NCBI RefSeq assembly: GCF_001887595.1
Contig: NZ_CP017480.1
Coordinates: 434,001-498,000, forward strand
DNA from: Luteibacter rhizovicinus DSM 16549
Lineage (GTDB): Bacteria; Pseudomonadota; Gammaproteobacteria; Xanthomonadales; Rhodanobacteraceae
Length of the DNA stretch: 64,000 bases
Direction of reading: 5' to 3'
The notes under the pieces: model-generated
Told to the model about the DNA's origin: nothing
What the model saw: the letters and a program-made list of their open reading frames with translations, nothing else
The model's database searches: none
Program-made: the position numbers and the translations under genes
Part shown: in pieces, positions 16,909 through 28,339 of the stretch
Layout: each line of letters begins with the position of its first letter
Numbering within the stretch: the first letter of the stretch is position 1

Positions 16909-18609
16909 TTACTGCACCTTGCCCAGGCCTGACGGACGGCGCGGATCGCTGGCCGCATCGAGCGTGTTCGTCCGATGGTCCCAGGTCACCACGTTCATGA
17001 AGCCCCACGGCGAGCGATTCCTCAGCACATGGCCCATATCGGTCAGCGCCTTGGTTGTCGCATCGTCGAAGACGCCGGCTTCCACGTCGACACGGTCGGG
17101 CAGGTACTGGTGGTGATAGCGCTTCTGCGCGGTGATCTGCGTGGCGCTCTTGCCATCGATAAAGGCAAGGATGCCTTCGAGCACCTGCGTGATGATGGTC
17201 GAACCGCCGGGCGAGCCGATCACGGCCGTGCGGTCGGCGCCGAAGACGAAGCTGGGCGACATCGACGACAGCATGCGCTTGCCCGGTTCCGGCGCGTTGG
17301 CCAGCGCACCGCGCAGACCGAAGGCGTTCGGCTGGCCGGGGACGAGGGCAAAGTCGTCCATCTCGTCGTTGAGGACGACGCCGGTCCCCTTGGCGACAAA
17401 CGCGGAACCGAATTCGAGGTTCACCGTGAGCGTCGAAGCGACCATGTTGCCCTCGGCGTCGATCACCGAGAAATGCGTGGTGTGCATACCCGGCTCCGGA
17501 GCCATGGCGGCAGGCAGCAGATCCGACGGCGTCGCCTTGTCAGGCGAAATCGTCGCACGCAGGCCATCGGCGTAGTACTTCGACAACAGCATGTCGAGCG
17601 GCATCTTCACGAAGTCGGGGTCACCGAGGTATTCGTTGTGATCGCGGAACGCACGCCGCATCGACTCGATGGTCAGGTGGGTGGCATGGGCGACGTCGAG
17701 CTTCGCGAGATCGAAGCCGGCAAGGATGTTGAGGATCTCGGCAATGGCGATGCCGCCGGACGACGGCGGTGGCGCCGTGACGATGCGATATCCCTTGTAG
17801 TCGACCGAAAGCGGCTCGCGCTCCTTGGCCTGGTACGCCTCGAGATCGGCAGCCGTCCAGTTGCCGCCAGCGCCGCGCGACGCGTCGACCAACAGCCTGG
17901 CGGTCTCGCCCTTGTAGAAACCGTCGCGCCCCTTCGCGGCGAGGCGCTGCAGCGTCTTCGCGAGGTCGGGCTGCTTCAGCGTCCAGCCCGCGGAGGGCAC
18001 CTCGCCACCCGGCAGGTAGATGGCAGCCGAGGCGGGATAGCGCGCGAGGACGTCCTTGCGGTCCTCGATGGTGCCGAGGAAGCGCGCGTCCGGCTGAAAT
18101 CCTTCGGTGGCGATGCGGATCGCCGGCGCGAGGGAAACCGACAGCGGCAACTTGCCGTAATGAGCCGCCATCCAGACAAGCCCGGCCGGCTCGCCCGGAA
18201 TACCGGCCGATAACGGACCGTTCGTCGACGTATCGCGATTGGGCTGGCCGTCCTTGCCGACGTAGACCTTCATGTCGACGGCCTTCGGCGCGGTTTCACG
18301 CGCATCGATGAAGATGTCACGGTTGTCGGAAGCACGATGCAGCAAGGCCATGAAGCCGCCACCGATACCCGAACTCTGCTGTTCGACGACGGCGAGGGTC
18401 GATGACACCGCGACCGCGGCGTCGAAGGCATTGCCGCCCTTGCCAAGGACTTCGAAGCCGGCATTCGTGGCCAGGTAGTTGGCACTGGCGATGGCGGCAT
18501 GACCGGGGCCCTTGGTTGGAACGGGCGCGCTCTGTGCGGAAGCGCTGCCAGCGCCAACGACAAGAAAAAGACTCGCGGCGAGTACGCGCCACGACGGGGC
18601 ATGGACCAT
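16909..18609 (-). CDS. ggt: Gamma-glutamyltransferase
   Basis: Periplasmic enzyme that transfers or hydrolyses the gamma-glutamyl group of glutathione. 566 residues with a Sec signal peptide ([13 protein letters not shown]). It is made as a proenzyme and cleaves itself before the catalytic Thr; the conserved [17 protein letters not shown] (residues ~381-397) contains that Thr. Other family marks are [18 protein letters not shown] and [15 protein letters not shown]. The start at 18609 gives a complete signal peptide. Confidence 0.95.
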   Translation of the reverse strand: MVHAPSWRVLAASLFLVVGAGSASAQSAPVPTKGPGHAAIASANYLATNAGFEVLGKGGNAFDAAVAVSSTLAVVEQQSSGIGGGFMALLHRASDNRDIFIDARETAPKAVDMKVYVGKDGQPNRDTSTNGPLSAGIPGEPAGLVWMAAHYGKLPLSVSLAPAIRIATEGFQPDARFLGTIEDRKDVLARYPASAAIYLPGGEVPSAGWTLKQPDLAKTLQRLAAKGRDGFYKGETARLLVDASRGAGGNWTAADLEAYQAKEREPLSVDYKGYRIVTAPPPSSGGIAIAEILNILAGFDLAKLDVAHATHLTIESMRRAFRDHNEYLGDPDFVKMPLDMLLSKYYADGLRATISPDKATPSDLLPAAMAPEPGMHTTHFSVIDAEGNMVASTLTVNLEFGSAFVAKGTGVVLNDEMDDFALVPGQPNAFGLRGALANAPEPGKRMLSSMSPSFVFGADRTAVIGSPGGSTIITQVLEGILAFIDGKSATQITAQKRYHHQYLPDRVDVEAGVFDDATTKALTDMGHVLRNRSPWGFMNVVTWDHRTNTLDAASDPRRPSGLGKVQ

Positions 18610-18672
18610 GGGGTTTCGCTCCGAAAGAGATATCGCTGTCGGCGAGATTAACCGATGACACCGGGCAAGGGC

Positions 18673-18930
18673 TTACGAGGCGGCTTTTGCCATCAGGTGC
18701 TCGTACTTGAGCATCAGTTGCTCACGCGATTCGACGCGATCGGGATCGCCCGGAATGCACTCGACGGGACAGACCTCGACGCATTGGGGTACGTCGAAAT
18801 GGCCCACGCACTCCGTGCACAGGTCAGGGTTGATCTCGTAATACACCTCGCCGAGCGAGATGGCCTTGTTCGGGCACACGGGTTCGCAGACGTCGCAGTT
18901 GACGCAGGTGTCGAGGATGATCAGGGACAT
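18673..18930 (-). CDS. YfhL-type 4Fe-4S ferredoxin
   Basis: Small electron carrier, 85 residues, with two cluster motifs: CVNCDVCEPVCP (CxxCxxCxxxCP) and CTECVGHFDVPQCVEVCPVE, the second with the insertion between the second and third Cys typical of the YfhL/FdxA-like family. The start at 18930 (MSLIILD) aligns with relatives; an ATG nine bases earlier (18939) is preceded by GGGG and may be used instead. The gene sits immediately downstream of the 18975-19044 REP pair, so a local promoter is likely in that gap. Confidence 0.92.
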   Translation of the reverse strand: MSLIILDTCVNCDVCEPVCPNKAISLGEVYYEINPDLCTECVGHFDVPQCVEVCPVECIPGDPDRVESREQLMLKYEHLMAKAAS

Positions 18931-18974
18931 AGCCGGCATTTTACCCCGAAGTGGGGGGAGCCGCGGGTTTCTCT

Positions 18975-19044
18975 TGTGGGAGCCGCTTCAGCGGCGATAG
19001 CCAGCTTGCCTCGTCCCCAATCGCCGGCACAGCCGGCTCCCACA
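18975..19044. repeat. REP pair (inverted GTGGGAGCCG family)
   Basis: GTGGGAGCCGCTTCAGCGGC opposes GCCGGCACAGCCGGCTCCCA across a ~29-base spacer. The inner stems differ from the other copies (CTTCAG, GCACAGC) but keep their internal base pairing. It lies between a terminator and the ferredoxin gene. Confidence 0.85.
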
Positions 19045-19076
19045 CAAAAAAAGGGCGCCGCGAGTGCGGCGCCCTT
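19044..19076 (-). terminator. Intrinsic terminator of the 19099 lipoprotein gene
   Basis: On the minus strand AAGGGCGCCGC-ACTC-GCGGCGCCCTT is a perfect 11-bp stem with a 4-base loop, followed by seven T. It begins 23 bases past the stop of the lipoprotein gene. Confidence 0.92.
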
Positions 19077-19098
19077 CCTTCGACTCCGTGAACGTCGA

Positions 19099-19602
19099 TC
19101 AGTACGCGACGAAACGGAACGTGGCGCCCGAGGGGGCCAGTGCGTCGGCGACGCGCTGCTGGTCGGCCTGGTCGCCGATGAACAGGACGATGACGTTCTT
19201 GAACGAACCGGCGTTCGCGCCCTTGAAGGCTTCGATCACGAGGTCGGCGGTCTTGCCCGATTCCGGGCCACCGAAGACGAGCATGTTGCCCGGGGTAACG
19301 CCGCGGGCGACCGTGCCCTGGACGTTCTCGAGCTGGCGCGCACGACCGTCCTGACCGGCCTGGTCGTCACCGGCCGGCACGAAGTACGGGAACGGACGAT
19401 CCGCCGTCATGCCCTGCATGTTCTTGCGCACGATCTGGCCGAAGTACTGGCTCCAGGCCTTGGTATCGGTCGGGTTGGTCGGCTTCGCGACGGCGGCTTC
19501 CTGCTGGGTGGCAGCCTGATCGGTGTCTTCCGACTTGTTGCAGGCCGAGAGAGCCAGGGCGGCGGTCAGGGCCACGGACGCGGCGAGGACGAACTTACGC
19601 AT
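19099..19602 (-). CDS. Putative lipoprotein of unknown function
   Basis: 167 residues with a lipoprotein signal peptide (RKFVLAASVALTAALALSAC; lipobox LSAC, lipidated Cys at residue 20). The mature part has a low-complexity Asp/Gln/Ala linker (residues ~21-45) and then a compact domain ending in a repeated alternation of hydrophobic strands (NMLVFGGPESGKTADLVIEA, FKNVIVLFIGDQADQQRVAD). GPESGKT resembles but does not complete a P-loop, and the protein is extracytoplasmic, so ATP binding is unlikely. Start at 19602 has AAAGGTG at the right distance. It lies 17 bases past coaD with its own terminator. Family not recognised. Confidence 0.75.
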   Translation of the reverse strand: MRKFVLAASVALTAALALSACNKSEDTDQAATQQEAAVAKPTNPTDTKAWSQYFGQIVRKNMQGMTADRPFPYFVPAGDDQAGQDGRARQLENVQGTVARGVTPGNMLVFGGPESGKTADLVIEAFKGANAGSFKNVIVLFIGDQADQQRVADALAPSGATFRFVAY

Positions 19603-19619
19603 GATGATCACCTTTGTTT

Positions 19620-20750
<1,131 letters not shown>

Positions 20751-20786
20751 CTAGCATTCGCCTATTGTCTTTGAATCGCTGGCGCA

Positions 20787-21917
<1,131 letters not shown>

Positions 21918-21946
21918 GTGAGCGTCGTATCGCAAGCGTCGCGGCC

Positions 21947-22989
21947 ATGAACCGTCGGCTGCGTATCGGCCTTCTCGTCGTCGCAGGCCTCATCGCCGCG
22001 ATTATCGTGGCGGCCCTGGTCGCCATGTATGCCGTGCTCCAGCCCGAGCGCTTCACGGCACTCCTGCAGTCACAGGCGCGCGCCTCCGGCCTCGAACTCT
22101 CGCTGGCGAATCCGGCCAGCCCTACGCTTTGGCCGAAGCCTTCCCTGGAACTGGAAGGCATCACGTTGCACGGCAATGGAGGCAATGCACCGTTGATCGT
22201 CGCCGCGCGAGGCAAGCTGGTCCTTCCCTGGCGCACCCTCCTGGGTGGCGAGGCCACCATTTCGCGGCTCGAGATCGAAGGTGCACGCATCGATGTAGAT
22301 GCTGTCTCCGCCTATCTCGACACGCTTCCGCCACGCCCCTCGACGGCCGGCGCGATCCTGCCTGCGATCGATGCCGGCTTCCGTGTGTCGCGCAGCACCC
22401 TGTTGCGCGGGAACCGCCTCCTGCTCTCCAACGTCGACATCGATGCGGGCCGCCTGGCCAACCAGCACCGCTTTACCTTGTCGATCGATGCCAGCACGGC
22501 GGATGAGGCGCCTTACGCCCTCGATCTCGCCACGACCCCCTCGCTCGCAGACGGGGTGTTGACGCTCGGCGACCTCGACGTCGACGTGGTCGGCAAGGAC
22601 CGCTTCAGCGCGAAGCTGCACGGCGATGCGACCTGGCGCGGCGGCGCGGACATCGGCGGCTCGATGGCTGGGCGCGTGACGCGTACCGATGCCCCACCTT
22701 ACGACGTCGTGCTCGGCGTCACGCCAGCCAACCAGCAGGATCCCCTGTCGATAGCGCTGAAGATCGATGGCGAACAGGACCACGCCGACCTGCATCTGCC
22801 TCCGCTTGCGCTGTCCGACTGGTGGGCGGGCATGCAGGCAGGAAGGCCGCCCACCCTCCCTCCCGTGCAGGGAACCATCGACGCCACACAGGTCGACGTC
22901 GGCAGCGTGCATATCAAGGGCTTGCGCGTCCGTGCCACGCCGGGATCGCCAACACCGGCATCGACCGCTGCCGCGCCCGCGCGCTCACC

Positions 22990-22993
<4 letters not shown>
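21947..22993 (+). CDS. AsmA-family-like inner-membrane protein
   Basis: 348 residues: one N-terminal transmembrane helix (GLLVVAGLIAAIIVAALVAM), then a long periplasmic beta-rich region. LEGITLHGNGGNAPLIVAAR and ATISRLEIEGARIDVD match the AsmA/AsmA-like pattern of an LEL(x)G(x)I(x)L strand followed by a LLxGE module, as found in lipid-transfer proteins of the bridge type. The protein is shorter than AsmA, and the C-terminus is Pro/Ala-rich. It overlaps mutY by four bases (ATGA), so the two are co-translated, though no functional link is known. Confidence 0.72.
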
Positions 22994-24032
<1,039 letters not shown>

Positions 24033-24036
<4 letters not shown>

Positions 24037-24311
24037 CGCGCATGGTTCACTGCGTGAAACTCGGCCACGACGCCGAAGGCCTCGACTTCGCCCCCTGGCC
24101 GAGCGACCTCGGCAAGCGTATCTACGAGCATGTGTCCAAAGAAGCATGGGCGCAGTGGCTGGCCCACCAGACCATGCTGATCAACGAGATGCGCCTGTCC
24201 CCGCTCGACCCGAAGACCCGCGGCTTCCTCAGCGGCGAAATGGAGAAGTACTTCTTCGGCGGCGACGTGGTCCAGCCCGCCGGCTACGTTCCGCCCGAAC
24301 GAGAGGCTTGA
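24033..24311 (+). CDS. yggX: Fe(2+)-trafficking / oxidative damage protection protein YggX
   Basis: 92-residue cytoplasmic protein that protects iron-sulphur proteins from oxidation. The N-terminus [20 protein letters not shown] (after MTR) and the middle [20 protein letters not shown] are family signatures; the Cys near residue 7 is conserved. It overlaps mutY by four bases, the same gene pair as in E. coli, and fits because MutY carries an iron-sulphur cluster. Confidence 0.95.
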
Positions 24312-24377
24312 CGCCGACGCCCGCAACGGATTTAATACGCGGCTCCACTCGCCGCAACATTCGTTGCAGGCATCTGT

Positions 24378-24453
24378 GGCTCGGTAGCTCAGTTGGTAGA
24401 GCAGGGGATTGAAAATCCCCGTGTCGGCGGTTCGATTCCGTCCCGAGCCACCA
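24378..24453 (+). tRNA. tRNA-Phe (GAA)
   Basis: 76 bases folding as a complete cloverleaf: acceptor GGCTCGG with CCGAGCC, anticodon arm GGGGA-TTGAAAA-TCCCC with anticodon GAA at 24411-24413, T-loop GTTCGATTC, discriminator A and an encoded CCA end. No duplicated 3' end was found downstream, so there is no sign of a tRNA-integrated element. Confidence 0.98.
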
Positions 24454-24583
24454 TTTCAGCGCTCCGCGTCCTCGCGAACACAGCGTTGCATATGGACTCT
24501 CCCCTTGCTACAAACGCTGCGTGTCTCGTCGCGCCCGTTCTCGCTGGCGCATGCTCAACCGCACGGATTCGGGGAAGCGTCAC

Positions 24584-24874
24584 ATGGCAGCAGTGCGGAT
24601 CGCTCTATCGGTTTTCGTCGTCGGCCTCCTGGCCGGATGCGCCGGCTCCAGGCAGGTAACGCCTCCCGACGGCGACCAGGCTCTTCTCGTTTCCTGCGAT
24701 TCGGGATCTCAAACCATCGGCGACTGCTACAACAAAGCAACGGGCCTCTGCCATGGACCCTACGAAGTGGTCGATCGTTCCGAGGGAGCCCAGGTCAACT
24801 ACAGCTCCACACCGTACAAGTCAGCGGGCGGCGCCATGCCGAAGCGAGACATCATGATTCAATGCAGTACCTGA
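24584..24874 (+). CDS. Small putative lipoprotein
   Basis: 96 residues with a short signal peptide and lipobox LAGC (Cys at residue 19: SVFVVGLLAGCAGS). The mature part is ~75 residues with four Cys (SCDSGS, GDCYNK, LCHGPY, IQCST), which could form two disulphides. The start at 24584 has GGGGAAG six bases before it; the frame is open back to 24521 but earlier starts would spoil the signal peptide. Ends with a nearby terminator. Not recognised; resembles small Cys-containing lipoproteins of xanthomonads in general form only. Confidence 0.72.
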   Translation: MAAVRIALSVFVVGLLAGCAGSRQVTPPDGDQALLVSCDSGSQTIGDCYNKATGLCHGPYEVVDRSEGAQVNYSSTPYKSAGGAMPKRDIMIQCST

Positions 24875-24910
24875 GTCGCAAAGACCAGATACCGTTCCGA
24901 CCCTATATGC

Positions 24911-24940
24911 GAAGGCCCGCTGACATGCGGGCCTTCTTGC
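24911..24940 (+). terminator. Probable intrinsic terminator
   Basis: GAAGGCCCGC-TGACAT-GCGGGCCTTC is a perfect 10-bp stem with a 6-base loop, followed by a short TTGC run only. It lies 37 bases past the small lipoprotein gene. The weak T-tract lowers certainty. Confidence 0.7.
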
Positions 24941-25044
24941 ATGACGGCGCTCCGCACTGACGACCGACCTCATGACGTGGGCGCGCGCTACAGACGGACT
25001 TGCCCTCCACGGCCAGTCTTGTTCGGACGCTGCGGAGATCCCCC

Positions 25045-25557
25045 ATGACAATCCTGAGCCCGACACCCGGCATGCTGAAATCGGTCGCGATTCTCAATTC
25101 AGACGACTATCCACCCCGTTACGCTGACACTCCCAATGCACAGCGTGCGGAGAACGTTCCAGTGACCATCGAAACCCTGCTCAGGAGCATCGACGGAAGA
25201 CTCCAGACCATGGACGGGCGTCTGGCCAACATGGACAGACGCCTGGACAAGGTCGAACAGCGTCTCGACAAAGTCGGCGATGACATCATCGAACTGAAGG
25301 TTCAGACGGCAGCCATCGGAACGAGGCTCGTCGGCGTTGAAGAACGCCTCGATCGCGCCGACGAAAGGTTCGATCGGCAGGAAGAACGACAACGCGAAGC
25401 CGACAGGCAGCTCATTCGATTCGAAGGACACCTCGCACGCCTTCCTTCCTGGAAGAGCGTGGGCACGATCAGCACCACGGTCACGGTCGGTTGCGGCGGA
25501 CTCTTTGTCTGGCTCGCGGACGGCGGCGCGAAGACGCTCGCCAGATGGTTCGAGTAG
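25045..25557 (+). CDS. Coiled-coil protein with C-terminal membrane anchor
   Basis: 170 residues. Residues ~50-80 contain a sequence that repeats every seven residues (DGRLQTMDGRLANMDRRLDK, then VEQRLDKVGDD), continuing as charged heptads to ~135, followed by a hydrophobic segment (VGTISTTVTVGCGGLFVWLA) near the C-terminus that looks like a tail anchor. Start ATG at 25045 follows GCGGAGA; a GTG further in (25162) could instead begin right at the coiled coil. Similar short coiled-coil plus helix proteins occur as DUF-type proteins and in phage lysis regions; no function can be assigned. Confidence 0.65.
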   Translation: MTILSPTPGMLKSVAILNSDDYPPRYADTPNAQRAENVPVTIETLLRSIDGRLQTMDGRLANMDRRLDKVEQRLDKVGDDIIELKVQTAAIGTRLVGVEERLDRADERFDRQEERQREADRQLIRFEGHLARLPSWKSVGTISTTVTVGCGGLFVWLADGGAKTLARWFE

Positions 25558-25568
25558 CGGATCGCCCT

Positions 25569-26051
25569 TCAGATATTCACATCACGACCTGGCTCGACCT
25601 CACACTGGTGAAGCGCGCCTTCGAGACTGGCTTGCTCGTCGACGCGATCCAGGCCCGCAGTCTTTCCGGCAAGCGCCTCATCGATACGTCGAACCCGTGC
25701 ATCCATCGCTACCCGAAGCTGCGCCCGGGCTTGCTGGCCGCAAGGCGTACGGGGTTTCCACGCGGATAGCGCCGCGGCACGCGACGCCAGTACGCTCAGC
25801 CGCTGCGGCGCCTGTTCATGTCCGGCACGCTGTGCTTCGGTGACTTGTGCCTGCCATTCGGCGAGCGCGGCCCGCAGGTCCGCCATGTCTGCTGTCTGTG
25901 CCGTGGCATCCGCGGTACGTGCCCGGTGCGAGGCCGTAAACGCCAGCATGGCCGTCGTCGCCGAGGCGACGAACGCGATCAGGATGATGACGAGCGCTAC
26001 GCGACGACCGTTGGCGGCGGACCGCGGCACATCGGGCTCTGGATGATTCAT
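25569..26051 (-). CDS. Hypothetical single-pass membrane protein
   Basis: 160 residues: short cytoplasmic N-terminus, one transmembrane helix (residues ~18-40, VALVIILIAFVASATTAMLA), then an Ala/Gln/Arg-rich helical periplasmic part with two Cys (TPCGQQ, HQCEVE). It is convergent with the coiled-coil gene, with stops 11 bases apart. Not recognised. The open frame, membrane helix and normal ATG support it being real. Confidence 0.6.
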   Translation of the reverse strand: MNHPEPDVPRSAANGRRVALVIILIAFVASATTAMLAFTASHRARTADATAQTADMADLRAALAEWQAQVTEAQRAGHEQAPQRLSVLASRAAALSAWKPRTPCGQQARAQLRVAMDARVRRIDEALAGKTAGLDRVDEQASLEGALHQCEVEPGRDVNI

Positions 26052-26231
26052 GGCGGTTCCGCTGCTGCGTAAGTTCGCCCCATTCTGACCGATCGGCAGG
26101 GCCGGCGGCCGCTATCGCCGGGCATCCGGGGCGCGGCATGGTGTCGCTCGCAGGCGGGACCCAAGTAACGGTAATCACCTCGTTACGTCGATATATTCGG
26201 AAGACTCCCCGTCAACAGGAATCCTCCAGGC

Positions 26232-27065
26232 ATGATTCGGATGTCCCGACTAGCACTATTCGCCGCGCTCACCGCAACCATCGCGCAGCCGGCCATCGCC
26301 GACGAACTGCGGGTGCTGTCGTTCAACGTCCGCACCGTCACGGGCAAGGATGGCCCGGACCGCTGGGAGGCCCGAAGGGAGCTCTTCGCCGACACGATCC
26401 GCCAACTCCATCCGGATGTCATCGGCACACAGGAACTGGCGAAGGAACAGGGCGACGACACGGTGGCGCGCCTGCCGGAATACACGTGGTTCGGTCGCGA
26501 CCGCTTCGGCGGTCACGCCGACGAGCACATGGGCATCTTTTACCGGAAGGACCGCTTGAAGCTCGTCGACAGCGGGGATTACTGGCTCTCCGATACCCCG
26601 GACAAGGTCGCCAGCATCACCTGGGGCAACATCTTTCCGCGCATGGTGAACTGGGCGTTGTTCGAGCGCCTGTCCGACCACAAGCGTTTCTATCTGCTCG
26701 ACACGCACTTTCCGTATCGCGACCAGGATGAAGACGCGCGCTCGCGCAGCGCCCGTGAAATGGCAGCGTGGATCGGCAGGTTGCCTGCCGGTGTCCCCGT
26801 CATCCTTACCGGGGACTTCAACACCGGCCCCGAGAGCGACGCGCATGCCACGCTCACAGCGGCGTTGAAGGATGCGTGGTCCGCCGCGCCGAAACGAGAA
26901 GGCCCGGAGAACACCTTCCACGGATTTACCGGCAATCCCACGAAACGAATCGACTGGATCCTCTTTCGCGGCGTGGAGGCCACGTCGGTCCACACCGTAA
27001 CCACCTCGAAGGACGGCCATTATCCATCCGACCACTTCCCGGTCGAGGCGAACTTCACCCTCTAG
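26232..27065 (+). CDS. Secreted endonuclease/exonuclease/phosphatase-family protein
   Basis: 277 residues with a Sec signal peptide (LALFAALTATIAQPAIADE). The EEP fold motifs are present in order: LSFNVRT (Asn), IGTQE (metal-binding Glu), LLDTHFPYR, ILTGDFNTGPES (catalytic GDFN) and SDHFPVEANF (catalytic Asp-His). Family members cleave nucleic acid, inositol phosphates or sphingomyelin; the extracytoplasmic location suggests nutrient scavenging or a phosphodiesterase role. Start ATG at 26232 follows AGGAATCC; a second ATG at 26241 is possible. Confidence 0.88.
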   Translation: MIRMSRLALFAALTATIAQPAIADELRVLSFNVRTVTGKDGPDRWEARRELFADTIRQLHPDVIGTQELAKEQGDDTVARLPEYTWFGRDRFGGHADEHMGIFYRKDRLKLVDSGDYWLSDTPDKVASITWGNIFPRMVNWALFERLSDHKRFYLLDTHFPYRDQDEDARSRSAREMAAWIGRLPAGVPVILTGDFNTGPESDAHATLTAALKDAWSAAPKREGPENTFHGFTGNPTKRIDWILFRGVEATSVHTVTTSKDGHYPSDHFPVEANFTL

Positions 27066-27127
27066 GCGACTTGTCAGCGAGGGGTGCTGTCGGCAATAGT
27101 CGGCGGCACACCTTGGGGGACAACGAC

Positions 27128-28189
27128 ATGCGTCATCTTCTTGCAAGCTTCCTGCTGGCGCTTGGCGCCACCGGCGCCGTCGCGGCGCCTGCCGCGCCTG
27201 CCGCGCCTGCCGCATCGACCGGGACCTCGCCGAGCTCGTACTTCGATCACGCAGGGCATGACGACGTCCTGTCGGGTGGCGTCAAGATGATCACGATCGA
27301 TACGCCCAAGGGAAAATTCCGGGTCTGGACCAAGCGCGTCGGCAACAATCCGACCATCAAGGTGCTCCTGCTGCACGGCGGCCCTGGCGCCACGCATGAA
27401 TACTTCGAGGCCTTCGACAGCTATTTTCCCGGCGCCAGCATCGAGTATTACTACTACGACCAGCTGGGCTCCGCCTTCAGCGACAAGCCCACGGACGAAT
27501 CGTTGTGGGAAATCCCGCGTTTCGTCGATGAGGTGGAGCAGGTGCGTCAGGCCCTGCACCTGGACAAGGACAATTTCTACCTGCTCGGCCAATCGTGGGG
27601 CGGCGTGCTCGCGATCGAGTACGCCCTGAAGTATCCGCAGCATCTCAAGGGACTGATCATCTCGAACATGGTCGACAGCATTCCCGCCTACAACCAGTAC
27701 GCGACGAAGGTGCTGATGCCGGCCATGGACCAGAAGAAGCTCGCCGAGGTCAAGCGCATGGAAGCGGAGAAGAAAACCGCGGACCCGGCGTATATGGCGA
27801 TCCTCATGCCCATGCACTACGAGCAGCACATCCTGCGCATGCCTGCCGACCAGTGGCCGGAGCCGGTGCAGCGCTCGTTCGGCCATCTCAACGAGCAGAT
27901 CTACGTGTCGATGCAGGGGCCGAGCGAACTCGGCGCCAGCGGCAAGCTGCTGCACTGGGACCGCAGCAAGGACCTGAAGACGATCAAGGTGCCTACCCTG
28001 GTCATTGGCGCGCAGTACGACACGATGGATCCGAAGTACATGGAGGCCATGGCGAAGAAAATGCCCAACGCCCGGTTCCTGCTGTGCCCGAAGGGTGGGC
28101 ACCTGGCGATGTATGACGATCAGGAGACGTATTTCACCGGGTTGATCGGGTTCTTGAAGGATGTTGACGCGGGGAAGGCTTTGCGCTGA
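27128..28189 (+). CDS. Exported proline iminopeptidase-like alpha/beta hydrolase
   Basis: 353 residues with a signal peptide and an Ala/Pro-rich linker encoded by a 9-base repeat (27185-27211). The hydrolase domain has the oxyanion motif LLHGGPGATHEYF (HGGPG), nucleophile elbow LLGQSWGGVLAIEY (Ser), acid VIGAQYDTMDP and catalytic His KGGHLAMY. HGGPG plus GQSWGG is the hallmark of the prolyl iminopeptidase subfamily (MEROPS S33). Predicted to release N-terminal proline from peptides in the periplasm or outside. Separate from the EEP gene by 62 bases. Confidence 0.86.
   Translation: MRHLLASFLLALGATGAVAAPAAPAAPAASTGTSPSSYFDHAGHDDVLSGGVKMITIDTPKGKFRVWTKRVGNNPTIKVLLLHGGPGATHEYFEAFDSYFPGASIEYYYYDQLGSAFSDKPTDESLWEIPRFVDEVEQVRQALHLDKDNFYLLGQSWGGVLAIEYALKYPQHLKGLIISNMVDSIPAYNQYATKVLMPAMDQKKLAEVKRMEAEKKTADPAYMAILMPMHYEQHILRMPADQWPEPVQRSFGHLNEQIYVSMQGPSELGASGKLLHWDRSKDLKTIKVPTLVIGAQYDTMDPKYMEAMAKKMPNARFLLCPKGGHLAMYDDQETYFTGLIGFLKDVDAGKALR
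27185..27211. repeat. Three tandem copies of a 9-bp unit
   Basis: GCGCCTGCC is repeated three times without gaps, coding for (A-P-A) units just after the signal peptide of the hydrolase gene. Copy-number change would keep the frame. Confidence 0.8.
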
Positions 28190-28225
28190 GGGGTGGGGGC
28201 GCCGCTTCTTCGCTTCGTTGGCTTT

Positions 28226-28248
28226 TCGCCGATGAATCGGCTCCTACA
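28226..28248. repeat. Single REP-family half element
   Basis: TCGCCGATGAATCGGCTCCT followed by ACA matches the inverted half of the REP pairs with one change (CTCCTAC for CTCCCAC). It is preceded by CGTTGGCTTT, the same spacer sequence as in the 41724-41801 pair, but the opposite half is absent. It lies in the 150-base gap before parC. Confidence 0.75.
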
Positions 28249-28339
28249 TTTATCTATGGTCTACACCTGTGAGACGGCTTTCTGGCAACATCACCCGGTT
28301 AACGACGCGCCTTAGCGCGCCAGCCGGACAGCCAAGCCC

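Noticed and set aside
19205..19285. P-loop-like GPESGKT in the unknown lipoprotein
   Set aside because: The spacing does not fit GxxxxGK[ST] with the usual following helix, and the domain is outside the cytoplasm, where ATP is lacking.
24378..26231. Integrated genetic element at tRNA-Phe
   Set aside because: No integrase gene and no second copy of the tRNA 3' end were found up to 26231; only the orphan-gene pattern remains.
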